Assembly: GCA_964036195.1 (NCBI GenBank)
Contig: OZ038453.1
Coordinates: forward strand, 29,082,997 to 29,146,996
Direction: 5' to 3'
Length of the DNA: 64,000 bases
Source: Sphaerolaimus hirsutus
Taxonomy: Eukaryota > Nematoda > Chromadorea > Monhysterida > Sphaerolaimidae
Shown: in pieces, positions 32,829 to 43,980 of the stretch
Layout: every line of letters starts with the position of its first letter
Numbering within the stretch: the first letter of the stretch is position 1
Notes under the pieces: generated by a model
What the model was told of the DNA's origin: nothing
The model's database searches: none
Seen by the model: the letters and a program-made list of their open reading frames with translations, nothing else
Position numbers and translations under genes: made by a program

Positions 32829-33844
32829 CAGGGTTGGCAAAATCTCAGAAAAAAATATTAAAAAAATAAAAATAAAATGGAAAATTTGAGAATAAAATAA
32901 AATAAAATAAAATGGAAAATTTCAAAATAAAAATAAAAATTGTATAAAAATTCAAATTTTTGTAAATTTTATGTAAAATTGTATACAAATTCATATTTTT
33001 GTAAAAATTGTATAAAAATTCATAATTTTTGTAAAAATTTTCGTTTCTTGCTTATGGTTCAACATGTCTATCCATGGAGCTGGATCAGTCCCAAGCCCTG
33101 TAAAGTGTCAAATATCATATGAAATGTCATGCAAAGCATCAATTGTCATGACAAATGCTAAGTAAAGTGTCAATTGTCATGACAAATAACAATCAAAGTG
33201 GCAACTGTCAAGCAAATTGTATTCAAATCTTGTTTTGTATCCAAATCTTATGTCAACATTTGGATACAAAAAATAAGATCTGGATACAAAAACACAAGAT
33301 TCGGATACACAATTGACACTGCATGACATTTATCATAACAATTGACACTTTGTTTGATATTTGAGATGTCAATTGACTCTTTACTTTACATCCATCATGA
33401 CAATTGACACTTTGCATGACATTTTACAAATGTCCCCGCACACTCCAGTACTCCTTCTACTGAAAATGCAAACCATTATTATCAATTGTTACTTTACACT
33501 TGCTACCTATTGCATGCAACTACCTACTGCATGTAAGTTCTGCAAAGTAATGGAATAATTTGTCACCCGGTTTTCATGTTTAGGTCTAATTATAAAGTTT
33601 TTCTGGCCTTGCATGCAAGATTCTGATTTTTTCTGTTCTGTTTCTGTATTTTTCTTTACATTTTGAAAGAAATATAGAAAATTTCTGTACATTTTTGTAA
33701 AATTTTTGTAAAATGGTTCCATTTTATTTTTTTATTATGATTTTGGAATAAAATAAACTAAATAAAATGAAACAAGAATAAAACACAAATAAAATACATT
33801 TTTATACAATTTGTATACAAATGATTTTTATAAAACCAACCCTG
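32829..33844. mobile_element. hAT-type MITE, CAGGGTTGG termini, perfect TSD
   Basis: CAGGGTTGGC...CCAACCCTG is flanked by perfect CTCATAAA (32821-32828, 33845-33852). The empty site CTCATAAA is at 60056-60063 in the other segment copy. The ends are AATAAAATGGAAAAT arrays. Confidence 0.92.
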
Positions 33845-34187
33845 CTCATAAAAGGCTGTAGACCGTTATACATGTAAATACATGATGGTTTTTGTGGCAT
33901 TTTTCTATGTCTGCATACGTTATTAGTACTGGGAGTTCAAAAAAATTCTGGCGAAATAATAACCCCCCTCAGCTTACCCCCCCCCCTCGAAATAACCCCT
34001 CAAAATTCTCACTCTGAAAAAATAACACCCTGGGGGTCTTTCGAGGAAATACGGTATCTAAAAAGTGACGCAAAGTGCAAGAAGTCATGTAAAAAGTTGT
34101 TGACATGCAAATTGTCAATTTTTACAAGCTTCATGAAATTTCACATTACACTTAGCATAACATTTTACGGGGTGCACAGGTTCACAG

Positions 34188-35008
34188 CAGAGTTGTTAGA
34201 ATTACTGAACTTTTTTTAAAAGTATATGTAAACGTAAAGTATTTTTTTTACTCATCACAAAGTATAGAAAACGTAAAATACCTTTTTTTCATACATACGC
34301 GTAAATGTGAGTACAAATTTTTTCCCAGTAAAATGCAACTGTGACCACTGTTCTTCAAAGAATATGTAGAACTGGGTAGGTTTTCGAAATATTTAGCCCC
34401 CCCCCCTCTCAAAATGGCCACTACAAATTACCTAATATATCCCCCATTGAACCCCCCCCCCCCCAAATTAGTGTAACGAGAATGTAAATATTGAAACTTT
34501 CAGTTTGTGTTTTGTGAAATGCAGGACACACGTTAAAACAATGACTGTGTCACGCTAGAACTGGGTTTATGTCATCTCTATTGACATACTCAGGTATATA
34601 AGTCCATCGACTCTTATATGTATATGGTGCTTATTGTTGCATTTTTCTACCTCGGCATATGTTACAAACAATGATCAGTACTGAGAGTTGGAAAAAATTC
34701 TGGCGAAGTAAAAACTCCCCCTCTAAATTCCCGTCATTGTTAAACCACCCTCAAAATTTGCACTGTGAATAGAGTACATTGTGAGGGGGGAAGGGTTTCG
34801 AGGAAATATAGTACATTGCAGTGCAGTCACCTTATAAATATGTCCCACATTGCATTCTCAGAAATACATTTTCTTTACGCATATCTTTCAAAAATGTACA
34901 CGTACATGTGAGTACGTTACTTTTTCTAAAAGTATATGTAAACGTATTTACCGTGTACTCGCGTACGCGTATTTTTCGAGTAAACGCACGTACCTTTTAA
35001 CAACTCTG
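34188..35008. mobile_element. hAT-type MITE, CAGAGTTGTTA termini
   Basis: Flanks GTTCACAG (34180-34187) and GTTCCCAG (35009-35016). The empty site GTTCCCAG is at 60389-60396. It contains a nested, degraded GC-tract MITE at about 34375-34815. It inserted at the edge of the shared exon. Confidence 0.9.
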
Positions 35009-35195
35009 GTTCCCAGGATCCACTTGACAGAGCTCGCTGAACACGGACGCAGATGGTAGATCGCACGGCTGATAGAAGCTGTCGCCCGCGCCCACCATGT
35101 CCACGTCGTTGACGCAGCACAAGCCCGCATCCACTGCGTCGTTGTAATTGACCCACTCGACGCTGCGGCAGCACGGCAGCGACAGACAGCGCCGC
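35009..35195 (-). pseudogene. Captured or duplicated exon, copy 1
   Basis: On the minus strand a TCTTCCCAG acceptor is followed by about 62 codons in one GC3-rich frame, including CCRSVEWVNYNDA, GLCCVNDVDMVGAGDSFYQP and SASVFSELCQVDPGN. The same exon at 60389-60578 differs by substitutions and a 3-base, frame-preserving length difference. The downstream exon boundary is cut by the hAT insertion. The protein is cysteine-rich and not identified. It could be a host gene piece carried by the repeated segment. Confidence 0.55.
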
Positions 35196-35396
35196 CTGGG
35201 AAGACATTCGAGGTGGCCATGAGAAAGGTTGATAAATCCAAAAAATTAAAATTTCCAGTTAGGCCCCGAAATGTTATCTGGGGCTACTCGCGCACATTTT
35301 ATCATTTTTTCCATATAAATTTATATTTATATTTCCATATATATATTCAAATTTGACATAATTAAATTTGACATAATATTCGAATTTGACAAAAAA

Positions 35397-35753
35397 TTGG
35401 ACAAGAAGTCAACAAGTCCACTTAGTTTTGGGATAAAAGTTGACAAAACAAAACAAGTTGCCTTTTTCATTCGCAAAACCAAGAAAGTCCAGCATGGCAA
35501 CCAAATCATACAAAATCACATTTTGTGGCCTTGTCCACTTTTAGCATTAAATGCACCATTTGGATTGGACATATTTTGTTTATTTCAGCGGGACTATTCA
35601 AGGGAGGGGGGAGGTATCAAGGATTTGCGGTACATAGCACAAGAAGACGGACTTGCACGCATCCAGACTGGCCATGTTATTGCAAAGGTACCCTCCCGCG
35701 GGGTGGTCTCTGATGCACGCGTGGACCACGTCCGACCATTGTGCCGCAGCTGA
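35397..35753 (+). CDS. Conserved small ORF in the segmental repeat (copy 1)
   Basis: 118 codons from the listed start (35397), which is a TTG rather than ATG. The partner at 60761-61123 has 120 codons, and the listed first codon there is also TTG. The copies differ by 6- and 12-base indels that keep the frame. Shared pieces include VQHGNQI, QNHILWPCPLL and VVSDARVDHVRPLCRS. The middle crosses a MITE-like GGACTATTCAAGGGAGGG end, so part of the frame is derived from transposon DNA. No known domain. Confidence 0.35.
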   Translation: MDKKSTSPLSFGIKVDKTKQVAFFIRKTKKVQHGNQIIQNHILWPCPLLALNAPFGLDIFCLFQRDYSREGGGIKDLRYIAQEDGLARIQTGHVIAKVPSRGVVSDARVDHVRPLCRS

Positions 35754-35788
35754 AGGACACAGCGGGCTGTCTGCGAGATGTTCACCCC

Positions 35789-35953
35789 GTGGTATACATA
35801 CGTGGTATACATACGTGGTATACATACGTGGTATACATACGTGGTATACATACGTGGTATACATACGTGGTATACATACGTTGTATACATACGTGGTATA
35901 CATACGTGGTATACAAACGTGGTATACATACATGGTATACATACATGGTATAA
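35789..35953. repeat. 13-bp minisatellite (GTATACATACGTG)
   Basis: About 12 tandem units of GTATACATACGTG, slightly varied at the right end. The unit length is not a multiple of three and contains no stop in any frame, so it produces false ORFs in all six frames. Confidence 0.97.
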
Positions 35954-36010
35954 CGAGCGTGGACATCATTTTGCTTAACGCACACTAGCGATTATTTGCG
36001 CGGTTTTGTT

Positions 36011-37083
36011 TACCGTATGTCCTCGAATTACCCCCCGGGGGTTTATTATTTCAGAGTGAAAATTTTGAGAGAAAAACGTGAAAAATGCAACAATAACCAC
36101 CATTTATAACTTTTTACAGCCTTATAAAGATACCGTATTTCCTCGAAATACCCCCGGGGGGTTTATTGTTTCAGAGTGAGAATTTTGAGGGGGGGTTAAA
36201 CGAGGGGGGGGGGGGGTATTTCGAGGGGGGGGTTTATTATTTCGCCAGAAATTTTTTGAAATCCCAGTACTAAAATGTCGTCTGAAACGTACGCAGACGT
36301 CGAAAAATGCAACAAAAATCGCCATTTATAAGACTCTAAAGACATTTATAAGTGTGTAGACGAACAAACACTGTTCTCACATAACAGAGTCATCGTTTTT
36401 AACGTGTGTTCTGCATTGTCGGGATGACAAACCGCAGCCTTTGTCATCTACGTTCTCTATACACTAAATTTGGGGGGGGGGGTATTTCGAGGGGGGGGGG
36501 GGGTTATAAGTTCATAGTGTCCATTTTGAGGGGGGGTATTTCGAGGGGGGGGGGGTATTTCGAGGGGGGGGGGGGGTATTTCGAGGAAATACGGTATATA
36601 AAGATTTATAAGGATTGTAGATGGTATAAACGATGTTCTAATGTAACACAGTAGGTGTTTTGACTGTCTGTTACGCATTTCCCGGACATCAATTTCAAAG
36701 TGCCCATTTTGAGGGGGGTATTTCGCAGAGTTGTTAGAATTACTGAACTTTTTTAAAAGTATATGTAAACGTAAAGTATTTTTTTTTACTCACCACAAAG
36801 TATAGAAAACGTAAAATACTTTTTTTTTACTTGTACGTACGCGTAAATGTGGGGTACTTTCGTAGAGTGACAATTTTGAGAGAAAAACGTGAAAAATGCA
36901 ACAATAACCACCATTTTTAAGTTTTTACAGCCTTATATAAGGATGTAGATGGTATACATGATGTTCTAACGTAACACAGTAAGTGTTTTGGACGTCTGTT
37001 ATGCATTTCCCGGACCACAAATTCATAGTGCCCATTTTGAGGGGGGTATTTCGAGGTGGGGGGTATTTCGAGGCAATACGATA
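36011..37083. mobile_element. GC-tract MITE split by a second copy of its own family
   Basis: The outer element starts TACCGTATGTCCTCG and ends CGAGGCAATACGATA. It is interrupted at 36131-36596 by a fresh copy flanked by TA. A truncated CAGAGTTGTTAGAATTAC hAT end lies at about 36727-36857. Confidence 0.75.
36131..36596. mobile_element. GC-tract MITE, young copy
   Basis: TACCGTATTTCCTCG and its complement at the ends. Nearly identical to the reverse complement of 18985-19446. Confidence 0.88.
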
Positions 37084-37162
37084 GTTTTCAAGGTCTCTTT
37101 ATTCTAGGAGATAAAAATAATCGCTCTCCTGACTCGTTTACCACATCTATTGTCTCCACAAC

Positions 37163-38005
37163 CAGGGTTGGCAAAATCTCAGAAAAAAATAAAAATAAAA
37201 TAAAAATAAAATGGAAAATTGGAGAATAAAATAAAATAAAATAAAATGGAAAATTAATAAAATAAAAATACAATTTTACTAAAATTCGAATTTTTGTAAA
37301 ATTTTAGTAAAATTGTACAATAATTCGAATTTTTGTACAATTTTAGTTTAGTTTAAATTTTACAAAAACTCGAGTGTCTGTTCAATTCTATAGAACGTTT
37401 TCTATCATGTTGCTTAACTTTCTTGCTGCCACTTTGCAGAACTAGTGCCTTGTTGTATCTTTCATTGTTGTGATTGAGAAATATTGTTGCTCAAAATTGC
37501 CAATTTTCACATTTTTTATAATATTTTCACCTTAAAAATCACTAATTTGTGATTTTTTTCTTATTTTCTTTGTTCCATACCTTGAAAAAGCCTATAAATA
37601 TATTGAATCCCGCAAGCCCCCCCCCCCCCACCCAAAAAACAACAACCCACTTTTAGCTATCTTCCCTTGGGAGGAGCAATTAGCTCCCCCTGAGGGTCAA
37701 AATACAAAATACCTACCTCGAAACCCGTGTCACAAGTTTACAAAAAAATTTTTTGTATTCATCCGCATGCTTCTAGCATGCACATTGTTTTATGTCCTTG
37801 CATCCAAGAATTCCGATTTTTTGTAAAAATTTTGTAAAATATTTGTAAAATTTTTGTAAAATGGTTTCATTTTATTTTATTAATGACATTTCAGAATAAA
37901 ATAAAATAAAATAAACTGAAACATGAATAAAATAAAAATAAAATACAATTTTAATAAAAATAAAATACAATTTTAGTAAAAAGAATTTTACTAAAACCAA
38001 CCATG
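37163..38005. mobile_element. hAT-type MITE, CAGGGTTGG termini, perfect TSD
   Basis: CAGGGTTGGC...CCAACCATG is flanked by perfect TCCACAAC (37155-37162, 38006-38013). The ends carry AATAAAATGG arrays as in 32829-33844. A poly-C/A block is near 37620. Confidence 0.9.
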
Positions 38006-38119
38006 TCCACAACCATTTCGATTTGGTTGCGAATTTTGAAATTTTTAAAGGCACTACCCCCGCGTATCTAAAATATTCAACGGAACCACTTCTGTAATTA
38101 CATAGCAGTGTAGTTACTT

Positions 38120-38296
38120 TATAAATATGTCCCAAATTGAATTTTCATAAATACATTTTCCGTACGCGTACGCTTTGAAAGTGTACGCGTACAAGTGCGT
38201 ACGGTATTTTTTTGAAAAGTATATGTAAATGTATTTACCGCGTACTCGCGTACGCGTATTTTTCGAGTAAATGTACGTACCTTTTAACAACTCTGG
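38120..38296. mobile_element. Right-end remnant of CAGAGTTG hAT MITE
   Basis: TACGCGTA-type words end in TTTTAACAACTCTG, as at 34860-35008. The left end is missing. Confidence 0.6.
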
Positions 38297-38588
38297 TATT
38301 TCGAGGAAGTACAGTATGTCACTACTTACGAGGTGCAGTTGTTGTAGCACTGGTTGTGGCTGCGGTTGTTGTTGTGACTGGCTGGGAAAAGAAACAGAGT
38401 GTTTGGCACTAAAATTGGACATAACAAATATGGATTGAAAAACCTTCAGAATGTGCACTTCATCTATGCCACATGAGCCTTCCTGTTTGCCAGAGTTTTC
38501 ACAAGAGAAAATGAGCTGCATTAGAAAAATGGAACAACATGAATAAAACACAGACCAGAATACATTTGTATGAAACCAAAAAAGCATA

Positions 38589-39410
38589 TACCGTATTTCC
38601 TTGTAATACCCACTCGAAATACCCCCCCGCCCCTTGAAATACCCCCCTCAAAACGGCCACTATGAATAAATAAACCCCCCCTCGAAATACCCCCTCCCAA
38701 ATTGAGTGTAAAGTGAACCTAAATGACAAAACATACAGTTTTTGGTCCGAGCAATGCATAACACACATAAAACAATGACTTTGTTACATTATAACATGGT
38801 TTATACCATCTACGTACTTATATAAGGCTGTAGACTCTTATACATGGTGGTTTTTGTTGCATTTTTCTATGTTTGCGTGTGTTACAAATCACAATTTAGT
38901 ACTGGGATGTAAAAACATTTCTGGTGAACTCCCCCTCCCCCTCGAATTACCCCCCCCCCCCGCCTCAAAATACCCCCCTCAAAATTCTCACTCTGAAACA
39001 ATAAACTACCGTATTTCTCCGTGTAAAGCACCCGGGTGCTATACAAAATCGAGACCCTTTCCAGCAACCTTTTTTAAAAACTTGTATAACACCCGGGTAT
39101 TAGGTCGGGGGGTGTTATACACGGAAACTGGACTAAACTAAAAAAGTGTGCTTTCGTTTTAATTTTATGATTGCTTTTTCGGTTCCCAGCGTGCAGCAAC
39201 CCAATGGAAAAATGTGCGCCGCGGAATTACAATGAGTGGCGCACGTCATTTAAGCGATATTTAAGCAATTCAAATCAGTAATTTTTTGATACCTAGCATA
39301 GCACCCCGGGGTGCTATGCAGCTGTATAACACCCCGGGTGTTGTGCACGGGGGGGTCCTTTACACGGAGAAATACGGTACCCGGGGGGGGCTATTTCGAG
39401 GAAATACAGT
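38589..39410. mobile_element. GC-tract MITE with a nested TTTCTCCGTGTAAAG MITE
   Basis: The outer ends are TACCGTATTTCCTTG and CGAGGAAATACAGT. Inserted at 39007-39379 is a different element with TACCGTATTTCTCCGTGTAA ends, TA at both edges, and CACCCGGGT / ACCCGGGGT blocks. Confidence 0.75.
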
Positions 39411-39744
39411 CAATAATTTGTAAAAGCAGAAAACCAACTTTATGTGTGCCTGCAAAACATTTGACCTCTGCAGTTCTCCACAGCTTACTTCTATCATTGG
39501 GTGTTGTACAGCCCCCAATGTACCAAGGGCACACTGCTCTGAATCTGCATGGTTTTATGGAATTTTACATTGTGCTTTGATTCTTGATAAAGAAATGGTT
39601 TATACGATGTGCAGGTATGAATGAAATTTCTCCTCAACATCACATCATCACACAATTCATAGTGGGAATTATGTGTTCAATGAATTGTAAATAGTGGTGG
39701 AAGTATAGTACAGTGCAGTTTTTTTGTATAAAGTGGGTTTTTAG
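39411..39744. other. No gene seen
   Basis: Short open frames only. Confidence 0.35.
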
Positions 39745-40199
39745 TAGTGATGGAAAAAGTGCCAGGATGTTGGCACCAAGCAGGGGTCTCGAATGGGGGG
39801 TGGCGGGTTGGAAACCGCCCAGCTATCTATCTATCCCGGAGGCCGCTCAGCTATCTATCTATCCCGGAGGCAAAATTTTGGGCTACTACCCACTAAACCC
39901 CCCCCCCAAATCGCTCAGCTATCTACCTATCTAGAGCACTTTTTGAGAAACTATCACCCAATGCACTCAAAATCGCTATTTTTCATACCTTTGTATACAT
40001 TTTCACCTCCAAAATACTAGTTGTTGTTCCTATTTACCTATCTTCAGTACTATATGCTATTGTATACCCATTTTGAGCTATTTTACACCTACTTTTAGCG
40101 ATTTTTCTTTATTTTCCTTTCTATACCCTGAAATAGCCCATATATCGAACCACCACACCCCCCCCAAACCACCCCCCAACCCCCCAAATATTTTCCAGC

Positions 40200-40669
40200 T
40201 ACCGTATTACCTTGAAATACCCCCATGGGGGTTTATTATTTCGCCAGCAAAATTTGAGGGGTGGTTAATTCGAGGGGGGGTTTAATTCGTGGGGGGGGGT
40301 TAATTTGAGGGGGGGTTTTATTATTTCGTCAGAAATTTTCGTAAGGATCGTAGTAAATAGTAGGCATTTGCGTACCCAAAATGGGTAATAAATGTGTCCA
40401 AACAGGATATATTTGGACATAAAAACGTAGATAGCTACACAAACTACTCTTATGTGTAGCTGCAATGCAAATTAACAGTAATATACATCATGTACATTGC
40501 GTACATGACATATTTATTATGTACATGACGTGCATCATTCCGAAGGGGGGGGGGTATTTCGAGGGGGGGGGGGGTTATTATTTCCCCAGCCCATTTTGAG
40601 GGGGGGGGGGTTAATTCGAGGGGGGGGGTTAATTCAAGGGGGGGGGGGATAATTCGAGGTAATACGGTA
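40200..40669. mobile_element. GC-tract MITE inserted in a CTATCTATC array
   Basis: TACCGTATTACCTTG...CGAGGTAATACGGTA. The array reads AGC-TA before it and TA-TCTATCTATCCC after it, so the TA is duplicated at the insertion. Confidence 0.85.
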
Positions 40670-40853
40670 TCTATCTATCCCTAAGGCTGCTCAGCTATAT
40701 ATCCAACCACTCGGAGGGTCAAATTTCAAGATACCCCTGGCACCAAGTGAACCAAGTTGTCACCAGGGGCACAAGTTGGCAAGTACTTGACTCTTGACTT
40801 GACTCTTCACTTTTGACATTGCTGTTGACTTTTAACATGACTCCTGTCTTTGC

Positions 40854-41103
40854 TATACTCAGCGTACGTGATACTCTGCCCTCGCACTGATTTATGTCTC
40901 GTGTTGGAAGCGTGCCAATGATTATCAAATCATGCGATTTCAGTAAAAATATAAAAAAAATTCATCGATGTGAATATGTTAATGAATAACATTATAAAAA
41001 CAATCAATTTTGTCATCTTTTGATGAAACTCGGACGCGTTAACCATCGTTGGCACACTTCCAGCGGGAACCACGCGTGCAGGGTGTAAAGTAACCGGAGT
41101 ATA
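40854..41103. mobile_element. Palindromic MITE with TATACTC ends (copy 2)
   Basis: TATACTCAGCG...CCGGAGTATA, with the inverted GGAAGCGTGCCAA pair. Same layout as 20531-20779. Confidence 0.65.
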
Positions 41104-41328
41104 CCTGCGGAAACCGGACAACTGTCAAGTCAAGAGTCAAAAGCAAAGTCTAGAGTCACATCAAGAGTCCAGAGTAGTGTACTTGTCAACTTGCGGGACT
41201 GGCCCCAAGTTGTCAGAACCCAAGTGTCATGTGCCAATGGTGCCAAAACAAAATGACACCAAACACCTGCGCCAGGAGTTGTTTTCCTAGGGCAATTCAT
41301 TGTTGTTGCACAAAGTGTCAATGGCACC

Positions 41329-42816
41329 TAGGGTGTCAAAAAAATTTTTTTACGGAAAACGGAAAACGGAAAGGTAAAAATTTTTCACTTTACGGAAAAC
41401 GGAAAACGGAACGGTAAACAAAAAAATTCTGCCGGAAAACGGAAAAACGGAAAGATAAAAAATTTTCACTCAGCAGAAAACGGAAAACGGAAAGGTAAAA
41501 AAAAATTTATCAGCCGGAAAACGGAAAACAGAAAAATGAAATGCCGGAATACGGAAAACGGAAAGCAATATTTTCACGGAAACGGAAAAAATAAAGTGAA
41601 ATTTGCACGGACATGGACAAATTTGCATGCAAGTTTGCCTGTTTGGCTTTGATTGTGGTAGCTGTACATTCTGCAACTATGGATCATGCCAGTAACTTCA
41701 CTTGTAGTTCAAGCTTAACTGAACCAACAAAAAATCATCAAAAGTTAGCAAAAATACACTACAACAACAATAAAGTTGGAGTAGATGTGTGTCGACATGG
41801 GGGCCCACAACCCCAAGACACAGTTGGGAGAGCAAGTTTATTGCACAGTGCTGAACTGAACATGCATCACAAAATGTCACAGGTGGTGTGCACTTGAAAC
41901 ATAACAATTGTGGGTTTGGTAATAACCCCATCTACACTACTACTCAACTCCTTGGGGTGTAAACAGATTATATGACCTCGGATAATCATAAAAAGGTAAG
42001 AGATACAACAGAGTTTACAAGTTTCACGTATCTGAAATTACAAAAACCAATTGAACAATGTTTGCATGGGAAAACAGAAAAATTTATACACAAAAGAGTT
42101 TCCTCAATCAAATGAACAAATTTTACATCTTGCATTGACAGCAGGTCTTTTATCAAACATCCATTGACTTGGACTTCTGCTGCACTTTCCTTGATGTGTT
42201 GCATGAGGGCTTGACCATTCGGCAACATTTGCAGAATCAGCAGTCTTCCCAAATCAATAGGCAGGTGGTTGAACTTGATGTCGCAGGTTGACAAATCAGC
42301 CAAATCAGTTTGTGTGGTGATGTTGTGCAGACTTGCCAGGTAGTTGGGATTTCCATGCAGAATCAAGCCAATGGCAGCAAACATCTTGACTCTGAGTTTT
42401 GTGAGCATGTCTCTCTCTTCACGTCTTTGTGAGCACGTCCGATACAGATTTGGATACAGATAAAAATTATGAATGACACAAGAACCTGGTAGAACAAACA
42501 CCATAGTGGAAAAATGCCAGAAAACTGAAAATCTAGCCAGAAAATGGAAAAATGGCCTGGAAAAATGGAAACGGAAAGGTAAAAAATTTTCAGCCAGAAA
42601 ACAGAAAAATGGGCCGGAAAAACGGAAACAGAAAGGTAAAAAAATTTCAGCTGCCGGAAAATGGAAAACGGAAAGGTAAAAAATTTCCAGCTGCTGGAAA
42701 ACGGAAAACGGAAAGGTAAAAAAATTTCAGCTGCTGGAAAACGGAAAACAGAAAGGTAAAAAATTTTCCTGCGGAAAGGCGGAAATGGAAAACGGAAACA
42801 GAAATTTGACACCCTA
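41329..42816. mobile_element. AAACGG-array element with TAGGGTGTCAA termini (interrupted)
   Basis: TAGGGTGTCAAA and TTTGACACCCTA ends, with GGCACC adjacent on both sides. Both halves are arrays of GGAAAACGGAAAGGTAAAAA words. A retroelement remnant (about 41777-42440) is inserted in the middle. Confidence 0.75.
41777..42440 (-). pseudogene. Ty3-like gag-protease element remnant B (3' end)
   Basis: 41777-41955 matches the LTRs of element A (43235-43418). 41986-42420 on the minus strand encodes a run of protein similar to the part downstream of the protease in element A, including DMLTKLRVKMFAA and YLASLHNI. The upstream part is missing, replaced by AAACGG array. It is a truncated copy. Confidence 0.7.
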
Positions 42817-42878
42817 GGCACCACAGCAAAAAAGTGCCATGGCACTTTCTCATAGGCACTACAACTGCCAGGTGCCAG

Positions 42879-43140
42879 TAGGGTGTCAACAAATGTTTTT
42901 AAAGAAAACGGAAACAGAAATGGTAATTTTTTTGCACTTGTCGGAAAATGGAAATGGAAACGGAAAAATATTTGACTTTGCTGGCAAACGGAATGGAAAA
43001 TGGAAAAATATTTGCCTGCGGGAAGCGGAAAACGGAAACAAAAAAAATTTTACACTTGCCAGAAAACGGGACAGAAAACAGAAAAAAATTGGCTGCGGAA
43101 CACAGAAATGGAAAACGGAAAATGGAAATTTGACACCCTA
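42879..43140. mobile_element. AAACGG-array hAT-type MITE, perfect TSD
   Basis: TAGGGTGTCAA...TTGACACCCTA is flanked by perfect 8-bp GGTGCCAG. The interior is GGAAAACGGAAA-type words throughout. A third copy starts at 63923 and runs off the window. Confidence 0.85.
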
Positions 43141-43234
43141 GGTGCCAGTGTCATAGTGATTTTCCATTACTAGTCTTGAGCTGAGGCATTCTTTGTGAGT
43201 ATTATGTATGGTTGGAACTATTGAATGATCTAAA

Positions 43235-43418
43235 GTTGGAGTAGATGTGGGTCGATGCGGGGGCTCACAACCCCAAGACACAGTTGGGAGAGCAAGTTTA
43301 TTGCACTGTGCTGAACTGAACATGCATCACAAATAGGCATAGGTCATACACACATGAAACATAACAATTGTGGGTTTGGTGACAACACAATTAGGCTGAC
43401 CCAATGACTACTCAACTC
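43235..43418 (-). repeat. 3' LTR of gag-protease element A
   Basis: About 184 bases aligning with 45970-46151, at perhaps 85-90% identity by eye. Both contain CAAGTTTATTGCAC and CTGACCCAATGACTA. Confidence 0.75.
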
Positions 43419-43980
43419 CTCGGGGGGTAACAAGATTTTACAACTCGGATAATCATAAAAGATAAGAGATAAAACAAATTTTACAAGTTTCACATATCTG
43501 AAGTTAGATGAAAACAGTTGAACAATGTTTGCATGGGAAAACCAAAAATCATACACAAAAGAGTTTCCTAGATCAATCTAACAAATTTCACTTCTTGTGA
43601 TAACAGCAGGTCTTTTATCCAACATCCATTGTCTTGGACTTCGGTCACACTTTTGTCAATGCATTGCGGGAAGGCTTGACCATTTGGTGTCTACTGTCAG
43701 CAATTTTTGTGGAATCAGCCATCACCCCAAATTGATAAACAGGTGGTCACAACTTGATGTCATAGGTTGATCAATCAGCTGAATCAGTTTGTGTTGCAAT
43801 GTTGTGCAGACTGGCCAGGTAGTCGGGATTTCCAAGCAGAATCGAGCCATCAGCAGCAAACATTTTGACTCTGAGTTTTGTGAGCATGTCTCTGCCCAGT
43901 ATGATTGAGTAGATGATTTGGTTGGAGATCAGGCAGGTGTGCATGGTTGTCGAACCAGCAAAATTGATGCAAATGTTGAT
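43419..43980 (-). pseudogene. Degraded region downstream of the protease of element A
   Basis: Similar to 41956-42440 of remnant B but with stops. It includes the coding-strand equivalents of the MLTKLRVKMF and YLASLHN words. RT, RNase H and integrase are absent, so the element has no pol beyond the protease. Confidence 0.6.

Larger units (their letters stand above)
29612..35780. repeat. Segmental repeat, copy 1
   Basis: Blocks 29612-30219, 30220-30420, 32356-32828, 33845-34187 and 35009-35780 align in order with 56763-57362, 59384-59592, 59625-60062, 60056-60388 and 60389-61152. Between them each copy has its own insertions. It is probably a large dispersed element or a segmental duplication. 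No complete gene. A (GT)n run is near 30012. Confidence 0.75.
39745..43172. mobile_element. hAT-type MITE host element filled by nested insertions
   Basis: TAGTGATGGAAAAAGTGCCA at the left and TTTTCCATTACTA at the right. Flanks GTTTTTAG and GTCTTGAG match at 6 of 8. The GGCACC/GGTGCC interior is interrupted by a CTATCTATC array (39824-39945), a GC-tract MITE, a TATACTC MITE, two AAACGG-array elements and a retroelement remnant. Confidence 0.6.

Noticed and set aside
35594..35988. Several overlapping ORFs of 60-120 codons on both strands rich in Tyr/Val/His
   Set aside because: They are products of the 13-bp tandem repeat, which lacks stops in every frame.
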